Shown in pieces: positions 24,128 to 37,136 of a stretch of 64,000 bases of DNA (position 1 is its first letter; each line of letters opens with the position of its first letter). The DNA comes from Sphagnum magellanicum (lineage: Eukaryota > Streptophyta > Sphagnopsida > Sphagnales > Sphagnaceae): the NCBI GenBank assembly GCA_021904315.1, contig CM038908.1:19302501-19366500 (forward strand), given 5' to 3'. Made by a program: the position numbers and the translations under genes. The notes under the pieces are model-generated. The model was not told the DNA's origin. It did no database searches and was given only the letters and a program-made list of their open reading frames with translations.

Positions 24128-24240
24128 CCATACTGGTTACCTACCATAGCTATGAGGTGAGACCAGAGTGAACCAACAGCCACCAGCACACCATGAGGGA
24201 TGGATGCTACTTGCTAGGTGGATAGGAAACACTTTTCTGT
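24128..24240 (-). repeat. dispersed repeat, family 2, minus copy
   Basis: Its reverse complement carries AAGTGTTTCCTATCCA, then GTGTGCTGGTGG and GTTCACTCTGG. This matches 46780-46895 (AAGTGTTTCCTGTCCATACA, GTGCACTGGTGGGGTGC, GTTCACTTTGGC). A partial direct copy is at 24495-24575, so this copy and that one form an inverted pair about 350 bases apart. Confidence 0.6.
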
Positions 24241-24494
24241 TGGATTCAAGTGCCCTAGCTAGCTAACCCATGGTGGTTACTAGCTCAGTTGCTGTTTTTA
24301 TTCCTTTTTTGCCTACCTACTTACCTACCTACCTACCTACTAACAACCTGCAAAGACATTATCTATGTACAAAGTTAAAAACCATCATCTACTTCTCTAG
24401 TAGTCATCTATTTTTCTCTACTTCTCTACCTACATATAGGACCTACTAGAATGAAGTAGCATGGGTGAGCAAGGTGCAATCAAACATCAACTTG

Positions 24495-24575
24495 TTTGAG
24501 CTTCATCCATAACTGAGGCAGAACAGCATCCATCCAGTGGATGGTGCACTGGTGGGTGCTGGTTCATTCTGGCTG
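24495..24575 (+). repeat. dispersed repeat, family 2, plus copy
   Basis: Contains CATCCATCCAGTGGATGGTG, CACTGGTGGGTGCTGG and TTCATTCTGGCTG, the family 2 core also found inverted at 24128-24240 and direct at 46780-46895. Together with the inverted copy it may mark the two ends of one element. Confidence 0.55.
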
Positions 24576-24611
24576 TCAGTTAATTCAATGCTTGTACAAT
24601 TAACTACTCTG

Positions 24612-24694
24612 CTACATACATACATACATACATACACACACACACATACATACATACATACATACACACACATACATACATACATACATACATA
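24612..24694. repeat. compound CATA/CA microsatellite
   Basis: Alternating CATA and CACA blocks over about 83 bases. GGTA repeats at 23268-23289 and TACC repeats near 24310-24340 lie inverted to each other nearby. Confidence 0.95.
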
Positions 24695-25197
24695 CGTGAC
24701 TCTAGTAGTCCAGATCTAGTTAAGTTTGCTTTTTAGGCCTGCTCAGTGTCACCAGTGCTACCTAGCATCATATTCTTTCCATCTGAATCAATTTTGCCCT
24801 TAGTTTACAATAACTTGTAGCCTGACAAAAATTGAAGCAAAACCGTTACAAGATTGGGTGGGGGGCATCTCATTATGTTAAGCCTCGGGGTGGCAACAAA
24901 GCTGATGGATTTGAATGAATGATGGGAGTAGAGAGATCAAATTAACAACAAGTCATGAAGCACTCATAGAAATTATCTTGTGTGTTTGAAAGGCATCTTA
25001 TATCCATGATTATCCTTCTTAAAAAGGCGGAGGATCTTATCCCCCCACTCCTTAAAGTGGGAGGGAAATTATGCCTACTTATATATGGTGTAAGGTTCTC
25101 TTGCCACTTTCAAGGAGTAGATGTAAGAACGAGGAACTTTCTTACACCTCATATGGATGTTTAGCTTCATGATAAAGTTAGCCTTGTGTTTTTCAAT

Positions 25198-25305
25198 GGG
25201 TAATCTCCGTGGATGAGGGACATTCCCAAAATGTGAGGTTGGACTCAACCATTACCTTGTCCTAGGACCCTTATTTTGGGAATGCCCACCCATGGGCTTT
25301 ACCTT
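25198..25305 (+). repeat. foldback dispersed repeat, family 1, plus copy
   Basis: Imperfect inverted arms (GGGACATTCCCAAAATG against CATTTTGGGAATGCCC-like, offset) surround GGACTCAACCATTACCTTGT and CCTAGGACCC. A second copy lies inverted at 41511-41632, sharing GGACTCAAC, ACCTTGTCCTA and the arms. Confidence 0.65.
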
Positions 25306-26242
25306 ACATTTCAAAATCAAGTGTTGAATGTTGTTTGGGGAAAGATTTTAGAACTGAGTGCAAAATGTTCCTGACCTTCTTCATTCTCCCTCAGACCTCC
25401 TCCCCTCTAATTTTTTTCAAAGGACACTACTAGTAGAGAACTGAGAGTATCAGTGATGCAGTATTATTGTACCTGACACCCACTCAATGTCCTCCTCGCT
25501 CATCATCATGGCATCAACAGCTTTGGTGGCTTATTTTGTGCTGCTAATGGGGTTCCTGAAAGAGAGGGGAGAAGAGGTTCTTGGGTGTAGAGGATGGGAT
25601 TTGGATACATAAAGCACTTGGGAGAAATTTTCTAAGTGTATTTGGAGGCCACCTGATATTCATGAAATTGGCTCTTAAGTCTATTACCATAGTACCCTTG
25701 GTTCTTATGTCTTCTACCATGGTAGTACCTTGACCACTTTCACACATGTTTTCCCAATAATTAATTAATTTTGATGATTTCATTTTGAGAAATAATATAT
25801 TCTCAAATATTCCATCAGATTGTTTATTTTCTTTCATTAAAAAATTAATTTTTTAATATTAAAAAATTTCTGAAGATAATATAATTAGTTTTGAACTGAC
25901 CCAGGTACTGACTACAGTATTTGATTAGTGGGAGGGAGCTTACACCTACCTACTCATGGGTTGAAGGTCCTTCCTGCTGAGATTGTAGTTATAAGATTCC
26001 TCTCACTCCTACTGCCTCGTGATTTATGTAGAGGTTTGGATCTATGGTACATTTCACCTTGTGCTTTATGGTAAAGTACTAAGTAGTGTCCATGGGTGGT
26101 GGACACTTTGAAAATATGGAACTGGGTGTGGCTAAATTCAGAACCCAAATGCAGAAAGGTTTTTATAAACACCAATTTGTCTATTCCTGTTTAGGAGGGA
26201 TCAATCAAATCTCCACAGCAACAACAAACATCAAGACTCCAT

Positions 26243-26348
26243 GGGTGATGGCTCAATGGTATAGCCCCTTGCCCCTTCAGGACCTCAAAAAAGGTTCTGG
26301 GTTCAAATCCTCTGCTGTGCAGGTGAAAGCCCCTGTCAGCAGATTTTA
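26243..26348 (+). mobile_element. tRNA-derived SINE
   Basis: Begins GGTGATGGCTCAATGGTATA, containing an A-box-like TGGCTCAATGG. A canonical B box GGTTCAAATCC follows about 50 bases on, and then a body with GCAGGTGAAAGCCCCTGTCA. The A/B-box spacing and resemblance to a tRNA 5' half fit a plant SINE. The 3' tail and target duplication are not clear. A related copy lies at 33000. Confidence 0.65.
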
Positions 26349-26741
26349 AAAACACAAAGTTTCATAAACCCCAAATTTGAGAGCCAATGTGACATCCATT
26401 GAAAAATAATAATGTTAAATATTGTAACACCTCATGGGTGATTGATTTGATGATGGGTTTTGATAGAAAAACTAAAATTGTGTCCCCTGAAGAATATGAT
26501 TTCAGAGAGAACTAAGCACCATTCTTTTTTTCAACTGGAAATTTTTGGAATTTGCCCAAAAAACACTCATATGTTAGCTCCTTCTCTCCTCTTAAAGGAA
26601 ATGCTTAAAAAGTGTATAATTAATTCACCTAATTTGATGGAGGGATTTGAGGAAGGGTCCAAAAAGCTGCTAGAGGTTCCATGAAGTAGCCAGAAATGTA
26701 AAATGATTCATTATTTTTTGGTACTTTTTTATTGGTTTATA

Positions 26742-26830
26742 GCCAGGTTTGGCTAAATCTTCCAATGGATGATTGTCACATTTGCTGCATCTTTTTATGG
26801 ATGATTGCCACTTTCGCTTTGCCACAAAAT
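26742..26830 (+). repeat. dispersed short repeat, family 3 (AGCCA..TTTGGCTAAATCTT)
   Basis: Contains TAGCCAGGTTTGGCTAAATC and TTATGGATGATTGCCAC, followed by a GCCACAAAAT stretch. Related blocks are at about 6519-6570, 21685-21775, 39465-39525, 42300-42362 (minus) and 58540-58600. It is the most widely scattered short repeat in the window. Confidence 0.55.
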
Positions 26831-27993
26831 CCCTAAAGAAAACAGTGCTACACTGCTGACTAAGTGTGAGAGACTTGGTGATGTGTCCTTGTGAGATATT
26901 TTCTCAAGGTGCAACTTCTTGGCCAAATTTCCATAACCCCACCCGCCCGCCCGCCTGCCCACCCCCTTTACAAGTCATGAATCATGATCAAGTTTTAGGG
27001 TTCTTGGGTACAAACAATTTTCTGATTACACAAACATGATTTAAACATTCAATGCACAACATCTTTACATTCCAACACAAAACACATTAATAACTTTAAA
27101 AGCATGCAACTTTCTCCCCTTGCAAGCACAACAAGATCATGCATTTCAATTACATGTTAATTAAAAAAATAACATTCATTTTAGTAACCTTTCAAGCTTT
27201 TTAAAATTCCTTACCATTGCTTTAAGAATGTTAGAACATTCTGAGGTTGTGTTAAAGGAGTTTCAATGTTTTTAAGAGCTTTTATGTCCTAAAGCTAAAG
27301 TGTTGAGAAAGTGCATAGATGAGAGAAAAACAACTTTATAATCAAAAGAAAGCAAAAGACATGTCAAAATAGAAGCTAGCTAGTTCATAAGATTGTGAAA
27401 TACACACAAATTACTAGATTAGCTTATAAAAACATATAAATTGTAAAAAATAGGAATTTGTTATGTAGATTAACTTTAGTAGGAGAAGAAAAACAATCAT
27501 AATATTATTGGATCCAACAATTTGTAGACCCAAGAGTAGCAAAAATTTCAGGTAGATTCGATTCCAACAAATTTTTGCATATTGTAGCCAACCAAAGTTT
27601 GAATCTCACACTTACAACTAGAACATCACTGTAGATGTCAATGTGAGATTATTTCACAACCTTCTATGGAACAATTTTTTTTTTAGTGAGGTTTTGGAAA
27701 GTCATACACTCTTCAATCACTTAAACCTAGCACATTGTTTGACAACTTGGGACACTTATAGGAAGCTAAGTTCATACCTCTTGTAAGTCTCAAATGGGTG
27801 CTTCCAATTTGTTGTAGGCTAAAGATAGGAAACAAGGAATTGCCATGATGTTTAATATACCTTGTAGGTGATGAAGTGAATTGCAAAAAAACCAACAACG
27901 AATATAGAAAGCATCCCACTTACAAGTGCATCACAAGCAAACAAATCGATAAGAACAAATAGGTTTCCTACCCTAATTGAGTGAAGAAGATGA

Positions 27994-28233
27994 ATAATTG
28001 AGGCCTTGGAAAAAGCAATGGATGCAATGGAAAAAGGTTCAACCTCTTTGAAGAAAACAAGTAAGTTTTGGCACATACCACTAACCTTTCTTTTAGATTA
28101 CTTGAATCATAAAACAAGATCAAAGAAGCTAGGCCCACAAGGTGTGCTAACTAACGAGGAAGGAAAAAAATTCATGGCTTGGATTTCTAGGAAAAATGTG
28201 AACTTTCAATTATCTTGTAGTAGTTCAAAATGA
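27994..28233 (+). mobile_element. transposase remnant, psq-type helix-turn-helix (pogo/CENP-B-like)
   Basis: An open frame reads ALEKAMDAMEKG, then KKTSKFWHIPLTFLLDYLNH, then LGPQGVLTNEEGKKFMAWI. This matches the pattern of HTH-psq DNA-binding domains of Tc1/mariner-superfamily transposases and their relatives: a first helix, a 'W-IP-(T/S)-L-D(Y/H)-N' recognition helix and the LGP..VLT.EE linker. The frame ends soon after, and no DDE catalytic domain follows in any frame. It is a truncated relic. It may be a domesticated fragment, but nothing here shows that. Confidence 0.5.
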
Positions 28234-31200
28234 AAGTGACATAATAGACTCAAACTAGGTCCACCCCTTTCAAAAACAAAACTCTTGAAAGTTTTTCATG
28301 GTATTGGTTCAAGCATCAACATCCAGAACTAAATATTTTAATTGCAAAAGCATTGGACATATGTAGAGGACAAGGTTTCACAAGTCCATCATGCAATTCA
28401 TTTTACCATAACTTGTAGACCCTATACACTCAACACAAGTATAGTCTAAATCACATATGGAACTCAAACAAGACATGAATTTAGGAAAGGTGTTAATCAA
28501 GGGCCAAACTTCTAGTGAGAAAATATTCAGAACAAGTTTATAACACCATTCCCAAATCCAAGGAATGGCTAACAATAAACTACACGATAAATGTAGTAGG
28601 GGGGCTATCTACCACAATTCTACATCTTCAAGGGTGAAGGGATAAAAGATGACTACATAGATAATGCAAAGCAAGAACATGTATGGCCATGCAATCCCAA
28701 GCATGGATGACATCTTTTCTATTCAACAAATTGTCATCATTTTTCAAGAGGTCGAATGCAAGTGGGATTTTTCAATTTAATCAACATTTCCTAGTTATAG
28801 ATATACATGGTTCACATGATATGTTAGAAACAGTATGATAAGTGAACTTTTTTGGGTTTGATGTGATCACATTACTAGTTCACACATTCCATGCCCTACA
28901 AGCCTTAAATGTGAATTGTTTAAAGCCAATCAAAATTACTTTCAAAATAAAGAAACCAATGCAATGGTTAGAAACAAACATTGTGAACTAAACAAATGCA
29001 TAATGATTGGTCAAGTGGGCAAGAGTTTGGACCAATCACTATCCCAAAAAAAATCAAAAGTGAGTTTAAAGTTATAAGAATTTAGCCTATCAACTCCAAG
29101 GCCATAGACAAAAAGACCAAAACATTTTATGTGCACACAACAATGGCTACAAACATTTCAAATGAAAACAATGATGATTTTGATGGAGTAGTTAATGAAT
29201 GAGAACAATGGGGGAAAGATGGAATAGTCACATAGTTATTAAATGAAATAGCAACAATAGAGGATGTTGGAACAAAAAATGATGATGAATAAAAATAGCC
29301 AAATGTAAGATATGATGTGTAGGAGCATAGGAGTTTTACTAACACACATGAAACTAGGCGAATAGAAGTTGTTTTTTATCTAATTATTGAATTAAATGCA
29401 CTTACAATTTAAGTGCAACAAGTCAAAATTTAAGTGCAATAATCCAAGCAATTTTGTCTTTTACAAAAAATTTGTCCTTGTCAAGTTTTCTTACAAGGGG
29501 CAAAAATCATTAGTAAACCACAACCACATGTAATAACATCCCCTAAATACTCAATTTTTGTGTGGAGAAAAACATTGGATTAGAACACAATAAAATAAAT
29601 TAAACAATAAAAATGAAAGGAGGAAGACAAGAAGGTTTAATGAATTGTTGATTCCCTTAATGTGGTTGAAAGAACAACTCAAAGGTTGGTGAACAAACAA
29701 TATAGGATAGATTGCACACCAACTTGGTTTGCAAATACAATAAAAGAAGTAAAAAATAAATTTCACAACAACTTCGTGATAGGATTAAAGATTCATCCTT
29801 TACTTTATAAAGGTATCAACCTTGGTTTTACAACATCAAATCAAAAAAAGGCAAGGGCAAGAACTCAAATGAAGGCAAAGGGACATTGTAATAAGGTCAT
29901 AACCCCCTTTCATCACAAATTTAGCATGTGACAAATTAATAATGAAAATTGTGTGAAGTTTGTTCATTCATGGGTGCGTACATTTCACAAATGAATATCA
30001 TGTGTTGAAAACATGTTTAACATATGTATAAATGTGTTAACGAATCAAATACAAACCTATGAATGAATGAATGTCGCACAAATTTCACATATTCCTATAA
30101 ATATGTGTCAAATGTGTTTCTAATGCATGATATCAATGTGTGAAATGTACAAATCATGAATGAAAATTTTTTGCATGATTTTCATTATTAAATCATGAGA
30201 TGCTAAGTTTGTGATGTTCTCAAAGTAATCATTATCCAACAAGAGGGCGGCAAGGTGTTTAATTGTATAAAATGCAAAGACAATAAAAAAATTGATCAGA
30301 ACTTGTATGTATAAAAGAAGAAAATGATGAACATCATCATAGGAACCACATTAAGAATAAAATAATAAGATGATGAGGATTGTTAGAAGGGGTTTTTCTA
30401 AAAAAATAAGACGAGGATCATAAAAAGAGGGCTTGAATTTTTTGGAACATAAGAAAAATATGACAATGAAGATCTAATTGAAAATAATTAAAAGAAAGGT
30501 TAGGTTTTGAAAAATAGAAAAGGATGACAATGACCATCAAAAGAGGAATTGGGCCCAACAAAATAAAAGAAGAACAAAGATCAAAAGAGTTGAATTTGAA
30601 ATCATTAAAAGAAGACAATTGTGGTTTCATTTCCTTGTAAACCAACCAATTCAAACTCCAACCATCCATGCACACCTTCTTTTGAATGAAAACCACAAAA
30701 ACCAAGTTAAGGAATTTCATCCAACAATAGAAGAAGAAAAGGAAGTTGCACCAAAAATATACACAACAAAACGTGGGGATAAAATTTCATGGAAAGCAAC
30801 AACCAACAACACACGAACAATTGAAAAGCACCCTTGAAGGTGTAACCGATGAACAAGAACTTGGATAACAAAGATGAAGCACAAAGGTGAGAGATGAAGT
30901 TCAAAGATCGTGATTATATTGTAGGGGTGGGAGAGCCAAACCCAAAACCTTGACATGGCCTTGTTATTTACAACTTTAATGTTAAACAAATACTAGATTA
31001 CCATGGTTGTAACATTTTTCACATTTTTTTTTGCACAAATCCAAACCAATGGTGTACAATAAACTATTTTACATAAGTGTCAAGAAGACAAATTGGATTT
31101 CAATTTCATTTAATTCAAACAAGGATCAATTTTGTGACATTTGTCAAATGCTTACAATACATGTATAGGCTGCAATGTGTTTGTTCATAAGGCAACTTGA

Positions 31201-32089
31201 AATGTTTATTTAAGATTTTTTCCAACAAGTTGACTCACCTTCCTTTGGGGAGGCATGTCCTCCTTATGTTTCATCCAAATGTTACAATCTAAACATCTAT
31301 GGGTGTGCATACAAATGGGTCACAATTTATTTTTAGACACACCGTCTAAAAAAACAACAACCAATGCACCCTTCCTTTTTTAGTCCTTAAGTGTTTAGTG
31401 GTGAACCTATCTACCTTAAATATCACTGCACACTTTTAACAAATCTCCTCACAAAAAACATCAACCAACTTACTAAGACCGCCTAGAAGTAACACAAAAC
31501 CTTAACAAACTTTTTGACAACAAACAAATATTTACCAAATAGTACATATAATTGTGAGAACTAGTTTTAATTATGTACACCCTTAAACAAAGGTTAAGAA
31601 AATTGATTAGAAAATCTTAGTTGGTTGATATTTTCTTTTTGGCAAGGTTCTTTGTTTGGTTGATCATTGGGGTTCCTTGCACACCTAATTCTTTTGAGAT
31701 TTTTTCTTTTGTCAAGTAAATGGGCATATATCCAAGTTGATAATTGAAAGGGACATGTCAATTTCTAGTAACTAGGTTTTTCAGCCTTAGTTTTAAGCAA
31801 ATATGAAGTGTGGCTAGTTTTTGAAATTTTGATACTTAACTATTATATACACATCTAACCATTTTGATACCTAATGAAGGTTTGGTGCAAATTCTAATAT
31901 CCATCCCACATTGGTCATGACCAAATATGCCATTTCAATTCTCTTTCTACCAATGACATTTGACTTTTGATGATTAGTTTACATTATGATTTTGGTTATA
32001 GTTAGGCTATTTAAAATTGCATATGACCTAGGATATTGTGAACACAAACAAGGGCTTGTAAGGTGGTGGAGAGAAACGAAATGTATTAG
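28234..32089. other. AT-rich spacer around the 29.9-kb foldback
   Basis: Open frames at 29662-29931 and on the minus strand near 30418-30989 show no recognisable domain. No DDE transposase domain follows the psq relic. Confidence 0.5.
29934..30191. repeat. ~258-bp foldback (MITE-like)
   Basis: The left arm (TTAATAATGAAAAT, then TTCATTCATGGGTGCGTACA and TTTCACA) is repeated inverted on the right (TGTGTGAAATGTACAAATCA, TGAATGAA, then ATTTTCATTATTAAA). The arms are about 55 bases and imperfect. The loop is rich in ATGTGTNAA motifs. No target duplication was proven. Confidence 0.6.
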
Positions 32090-32700
32090 GGCAAATAGGC
32101 TCGTGATTGAATGCTTAAAATCTTGAAAGTTTAGAATCTTTTGACATTCCTCAATTGCTTTTAGAATTGAAAGAGATATTGTAGGCCTTCACTTTTACAT
32201 AGCCATAGCCATAAAATTTGCCAAAACAAACAAGAAATGAAGAAAATATGGGGTCTGGAAATGGTTGGAGGGAGTTAGTGATGAATATGTTAAAAACATT
32301 TTATGATTTGGAGCTTTAAATCCTTGGCCATTGCTCCATTGCCTCTAGAATTCCAAGAGATATTGTAGAGCTTAAATTGACGAACCCATAGTTTTTTTAG
32401 ATTAGTCAAAATGGAAAGGAGGAAGATATGAGGTTTGAAAGTAGTTTTGGGGGGAAAGAGGAGGGGGGGGGAGGATGGGGGGATCTAATTTATTTCCAAA
32501 CATTTTGTGATTTGGACAACTCATCCTTTCCATGCTTTTTCATGGTTATTCCTTTGCTTTTGGAGTTCAAAAATGTATTATAAACCTCCACTTGGCACAC
32601 CCTTAGCCATGAATATTGTTCAAAATGGACAAGACATGAACAAGATATGGGTTGGTGTTTAGTCCTAGTTGTGTTTTTGGTGATGGATGATTTTATTGTA
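32090..32700. repeat. three diverged tandem ~200-bp units
   Basis: Blocks such as AAACATTTT(A/G)TGATTTGGA (about 32297 and 32498), GAGATATTGTAG (about 32172 and 32350) and CAAAATGGA(A/C)A recur at about 200-base spacing. The units are old and interrupted by a G-rich insertion at 32461-32483. Confidence 0.6.
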
Positions 32701-32998
32701 CATAACACAATTGCATTCTTCTGAACTCTTTGGTCAAATATCATCTCCACATGCCATTATCTCGATTTTTGGAAATTTTTAGCTTATAATGTTTCAAGGG
32801 TAAACTTGCATTGTTACATGGACACTCAACATTATTAAAACTACTAACTCACGCACGAATGGATCACAAAACAAATTTGACATCAAGTAAGCTTCTCATT
32901 CCTTCTCTGTGTTTTGAAATCTCATAATAGAAAAGTTAAGACTTTATTTACACACCTTTCACATAAATCCCTCAAACACAAAATAATGAAAAATCATG

Positions 32999-33365
32999 GG
33001 GTGATGGCTGAATAATATAGCCCATTTTGAACCCTCAAAAAGGTCCTAGGTTTAAACCTAGTGATGTGGAGATGAAACTCTTGCTAGCCCTCTCTGCCAA
33101 TGAACTTGACTTGGAGGTGTCAACAACTTCAAGGTCTTGACTTGAGAGTGTTAATGGGTAAAAGGCCCTAAGTTCAAACCAAGTTATCTGCAAGTGAAAT
33201 TCTTGTTAGCCCTCTGCCAATGAACTTGACTTGAGAGTGTCAACAACTTAAAGGTCTTGACTTGAGAGTGTCAATGGGTAAAAGGTCCTAGGTTCAAACC
33301 AGCTTATGTGCAAGTGAAACTCATGCCAGCCTTCTGCCAATGAGCTTGACTTGGGGGGTGCCAAT
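32999..33365 (+). mobile_element. SINE of the 26.2-kb family with its body repeated in 120-bp units
   Basis: Starts GGGGTGATGGCTGAATAATA, like the SINE at 26243. The segment from the B-box-like GGTCCTAGGTTTAAACC through the body is present three times at exactly 120-base spacing (about 33043, 33163 and 33283). Positions 33121-33180 and 33241-33300 are almost identical, so the last amplification is young. Each unit carries its own B-box-like sequence. Confidence 0.6.
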
Positions 33366-36300
33366 TGCTTCTAAATCAAGTCTGCTATTGTGCTTCAAAA
33401 GATTTTTATTATTTTTTAAAAGAGAAATGAAACCAAATTCACTTTGAATTGAATTTCAAACACATGGTGGGAACATTTGGAGCATGTGGGATCACATTGG
33501 AAAACTTTTGAATATTTAGCATAACAATGGTGAACATTTTGTCAGAATGATATGAAGACAATATTTGGAACAGAGGTAACTTAGAACTTAGATCTTGGGA
33601 GCTTAGAGAACTAAGTATATTAAGAAATGAATTTGGGGGATTTAGGATCAAAAGACTTAACCCAAATGGCCATTTTTTGGATCCCTTGTTTCCATGCCTC
33701 ATTGGGCAAAATGGATTAAATTGTTAACATGAAATATGACAAGTGTTTTGGATTGAGAGTTTTAAGTTTTGACATGGCAAGTTGTTTTCCCATGTGGGGC
33801 ATTTAAGCACAAAATTCATGATAAATTATTTATTTACTTATGGTTAGTTTAATGAACACTTTTGAAATTCTCTTCTTTCACCTAATTATATTCTTTATAG
33901 CAATGGAATGGAAGTGGGCAAAGGATATGGGATAGAAATCCCTCCCTCCCTCCCTTGCCCACCCTCTCCCACTTTATTGCATATCATTGTTTGGACTTTG
34001 GACCTTTGTGAGATTAATTATGGTGCTCCCTTCCTCTGCACCATCCTCTCACAAAGGCAATTTTGGGGGGGGGGGTTGTATGGTGTTTTGCCTAATTATA
34101 ATTTTGATTTTCAAATTTTTGGTTATGCCAATAGTGAAAAGACAAGAGACTTCCTCTATCTTGAAAGTGAAAACTTCTATTTGGGAAGTGTCTAAAGTTT
34201 CAATTATTTTCCCCCTTTTTGATAAGCAAATCAAAACTGATTAATTGTGAAAAAAAATTTGAACTTTGAGATGGTTCTAATTAATATTAATAAACTAGAA
34301 CCAGACCCATCATGAAACTGGAACCATAAAGTCTTATAAAGATTATACTGATCACACTCAGAATTGCTAAAATTCAATAAAATTTGACCCAGACCTGAAA
34401 CTGATGATTTTTATTTTTTAAAATATTAATTAGACCCAAAATCAAAGGGTCTTCCTTTTTATAAGAATCCTTCAATCCAAACCCAATAGTTGCCAACATT
34501 GGTGCAAGCACCTTTTAATTTAAGAATCTAATCACTTATTATAGGATGAAAAGTCATATAATCATGTATAATTGGTAAATTAACCATGCTTTTTTTGGCT
34601 TAACCATAATAGAACTATCATTAAAAAAATAATTGTGGTGCAAAAATAGTAATGAAGATGCAATTCTCAATGTATTCAAAATCATTAAAATATGATTTGT
34701 AATTGAAGCCAACATCAGATTTTAGAAATGTGAAAAACACAAAAAGTCATAACATCAGATAAGAAACTTGCATGCTTTAGGAAAAACAAGTGACATAACC
34801 AGCACAATCTGCACATTAGGTGTGTGACTTTAGTGAAATAAGGGTGTTGCAACTTGCTTCATGTAATGTTAACATGCATGGAATACTAATTTCTTTGGGT
34901 TCCTCCTTTCTTCAAAACAAATTCTTTCATTTCTGCCAAGAATTTAAGAAATGAATGGGAATCCATCTAAGGAAAGTTGAAACATTACAGCCACTTTCCT
35001 TATGTGAATTTTGTGAATATGCATGCTGTTCTTCACAAACTTGCCCCTTCCATGTACACATGTGTTTTTATAATACTTTAATAATATGTTTCAAGCTTCA
35101 GCGCCAGTGAAATGTTAATGAATCAATGATACGATGTTGTAATAACATTATAATCCAATAATCAATCATCATAATGTGTGACAATGTCATCATAACATTG
35201 TATCAACATTTTGTTAGCACTTAATCTTGAACACATTGCTAAAATGTTGTACATGCACATGTACATGAAGGGGGCAAGTTTGTGATCAGTGGTTAAGGTG
35301 CCCACTGATTACACTGAAAAATTGGAGCAATTCTTTAAGCTGGGTGAAATGGATCTGTGTGTAAGAAAAAGTGTTGTTTAAACTACAACACTTCATGTAC
35401 CATTTTTACAACATGTTCATGCATAATATGTGTCTGTTTCACAAATTCATTGAAATTTTTCATCGCCCATATGTCATCTTTCCCCATTGATGTAGATGAT
35501 AGTTTAAGTGTTGGGCAGCAGGGCACTACCCTCTGTAATGACCGAAGTGGGGTAGTACCTACAGAATTAGTACCTACTAGCCTGCCCATACCTACTAGCC
35601 CGTGGGCCAGTAGGTACATACAGGTGGGCCCTCTTGCTCATGAAATGTAATTTCTAGCCATACGAGTAGAAGGGCTCACCATCCTGACCCGCCCCTGGAC
35701 AGCATTTTGCAAAAGGCAAAGCCTAGTGCCGAGGTAGTTAATTACAAGGAGGGATCCATTGAGAGCTGTTTTTGAAGAGCCCATGTCGTTGAGAAGAACA
35801 TGCAAAGGAGTTTGGTACTCAAAGATGGTGAAAAAAGTTGAAAAGATGCAACAAAATTAGGAGGAAAAGATCTCATTAGTCAAGAGGAAAGATGTGTTTT
35901 GAGCCTTGGGGTGCTTGTTCCACTAATGTTCTTCTAAGTTAGAAAATGCATTTCTTGCAAGTGTCAACAAGTAATATTGGTTCATTCTTGGTTCTGAAGA
36001 TAACTGACGATTCTTGATTCCGATTCTCATTTTAGTTCCAATTAAATTCAAAATTTTGATGAAACCATTGACGTGATTTGGAGCAGGTTTCCTAAATTTT
36101 AGAATTTAATTGAGAGGAGGATTTGGGTGTTTTTCAAACGAAATGTAAAGCACTTGGACAGGACATGATTTTTAGTGTTAAACCAAACTTTGTTTACAGA
36201 GAAAACTGGAATTTTTTGAGTGGGATTTTCCATTTTTGAGCGAGATATTCTGTTTTTCTGCTGCTGTGCAGCACCTTGAACTTTATGCTGGCAAAATCCC

Positions 36301-37136
36301 ACAGATTGGGGCTTTACTGAAATACGGGAGCACCTTTGGCTCTCAGCCCTGGGGGTCCATTCTTTCAGTAAAGCCCTGGTACCCAAGGGCTTATTTGTGT
36401 AGTATACAACAGAGGTGTATTAAATGTAGCCACTTTTACTAAAAGGTACACTTTGCCTCATTCATTTTTTGAAGAAAGTACTAATTGCTTGTCTGAACAC
36501 AAACTACATCAATATTTTCATCCAGGGTGTTCGGGTTGCAGCACGAGCTTGGTTGGTTGGTTGGTTGCATGGTCTGGTTTTGAGTCTAGTTGGTTGCATG
36601 GTTCAGTTCTTAGTTGAGTTCCAGCAGGTTGTGTAGCCCAAGTTCCAGTTCTGATTCTAGCAAAGATCTTGAACATGTCATTCGGTTACTCAGAACTAGA
36701 TTGAGAACTGGACTGGGAAAACAAGCCAACATTGGCAGGATGTTAAAAACCACCCTACATGAACTTTGTAGGTGTCTGTTTTGCATCCTGCATGGTACTC
36801 CTGCTTGGTGTACTCACATGGTTTTGCTGCAGGGTTGGACTGATGTCGGCAAAAAAGTGGGTAAACTCAAACTAACACAATGCTGACCAAACCTAGCTAG
36901 AACTAGGGTACCCGTTTGATGCCTAGTTCTTATACTAGGTGTCCATGAGGTTGTTCAACTTAGGTGGTCATGGGTTCAAAATTGCCTACAAGGAGGAGAA
37001 ACAGGTGGAACCTTTTTTTTGGGGTTTTTTGGAAGCAATACATGTCTCCTCATCATGTAGAACATGCATGCGGAAATTCGCACAAGGTGTCACAATGACA
37101 CCCGCAATGTTTGTAAGTGGGTGTTAGAGCAACTCC
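33366..37136. other. spacer with minor foldbacks
   Basis: Includes the 35120-35215 foldback and a short inverted pair GGGGCTTTACTGAAA / TTTCAGTAAAGCCC (about 36307-36373). 35645-35680 resembles the inverse of 42890-42925 (CTCGTATGGC, AGAAATTACATTT). No gene seen. Confidence 0.5.
35120..35215. repeat. short AT-rich foldback
   Basis: AATGATACGATGTTGTAATA on the left pairs imperfectly with ATCATAACATTGTATCAACA on the right. It is a small palindromic relic of uncertain origin. Confidence 0.45.

Noticed and set aside
26243-26315. Functional tRNA gene
   Set aside because: A- and B-box-like sequences are present but no cloverleaf can be drawn; a SINE explains it and the second copy.
29662-29931. 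89-codon basic frame
   Set aside because: Lys-rich and open by composition; no domain recognised.
35271-35350. SINE-like A box (TGATCAGTGG)
   Set aside because: No B box follows at the right spacing.
36614-36886. 90-codon plus frame
   Set aside because: Sits in repeat-derived DNA next to a GGTT microsatellite; no domain.
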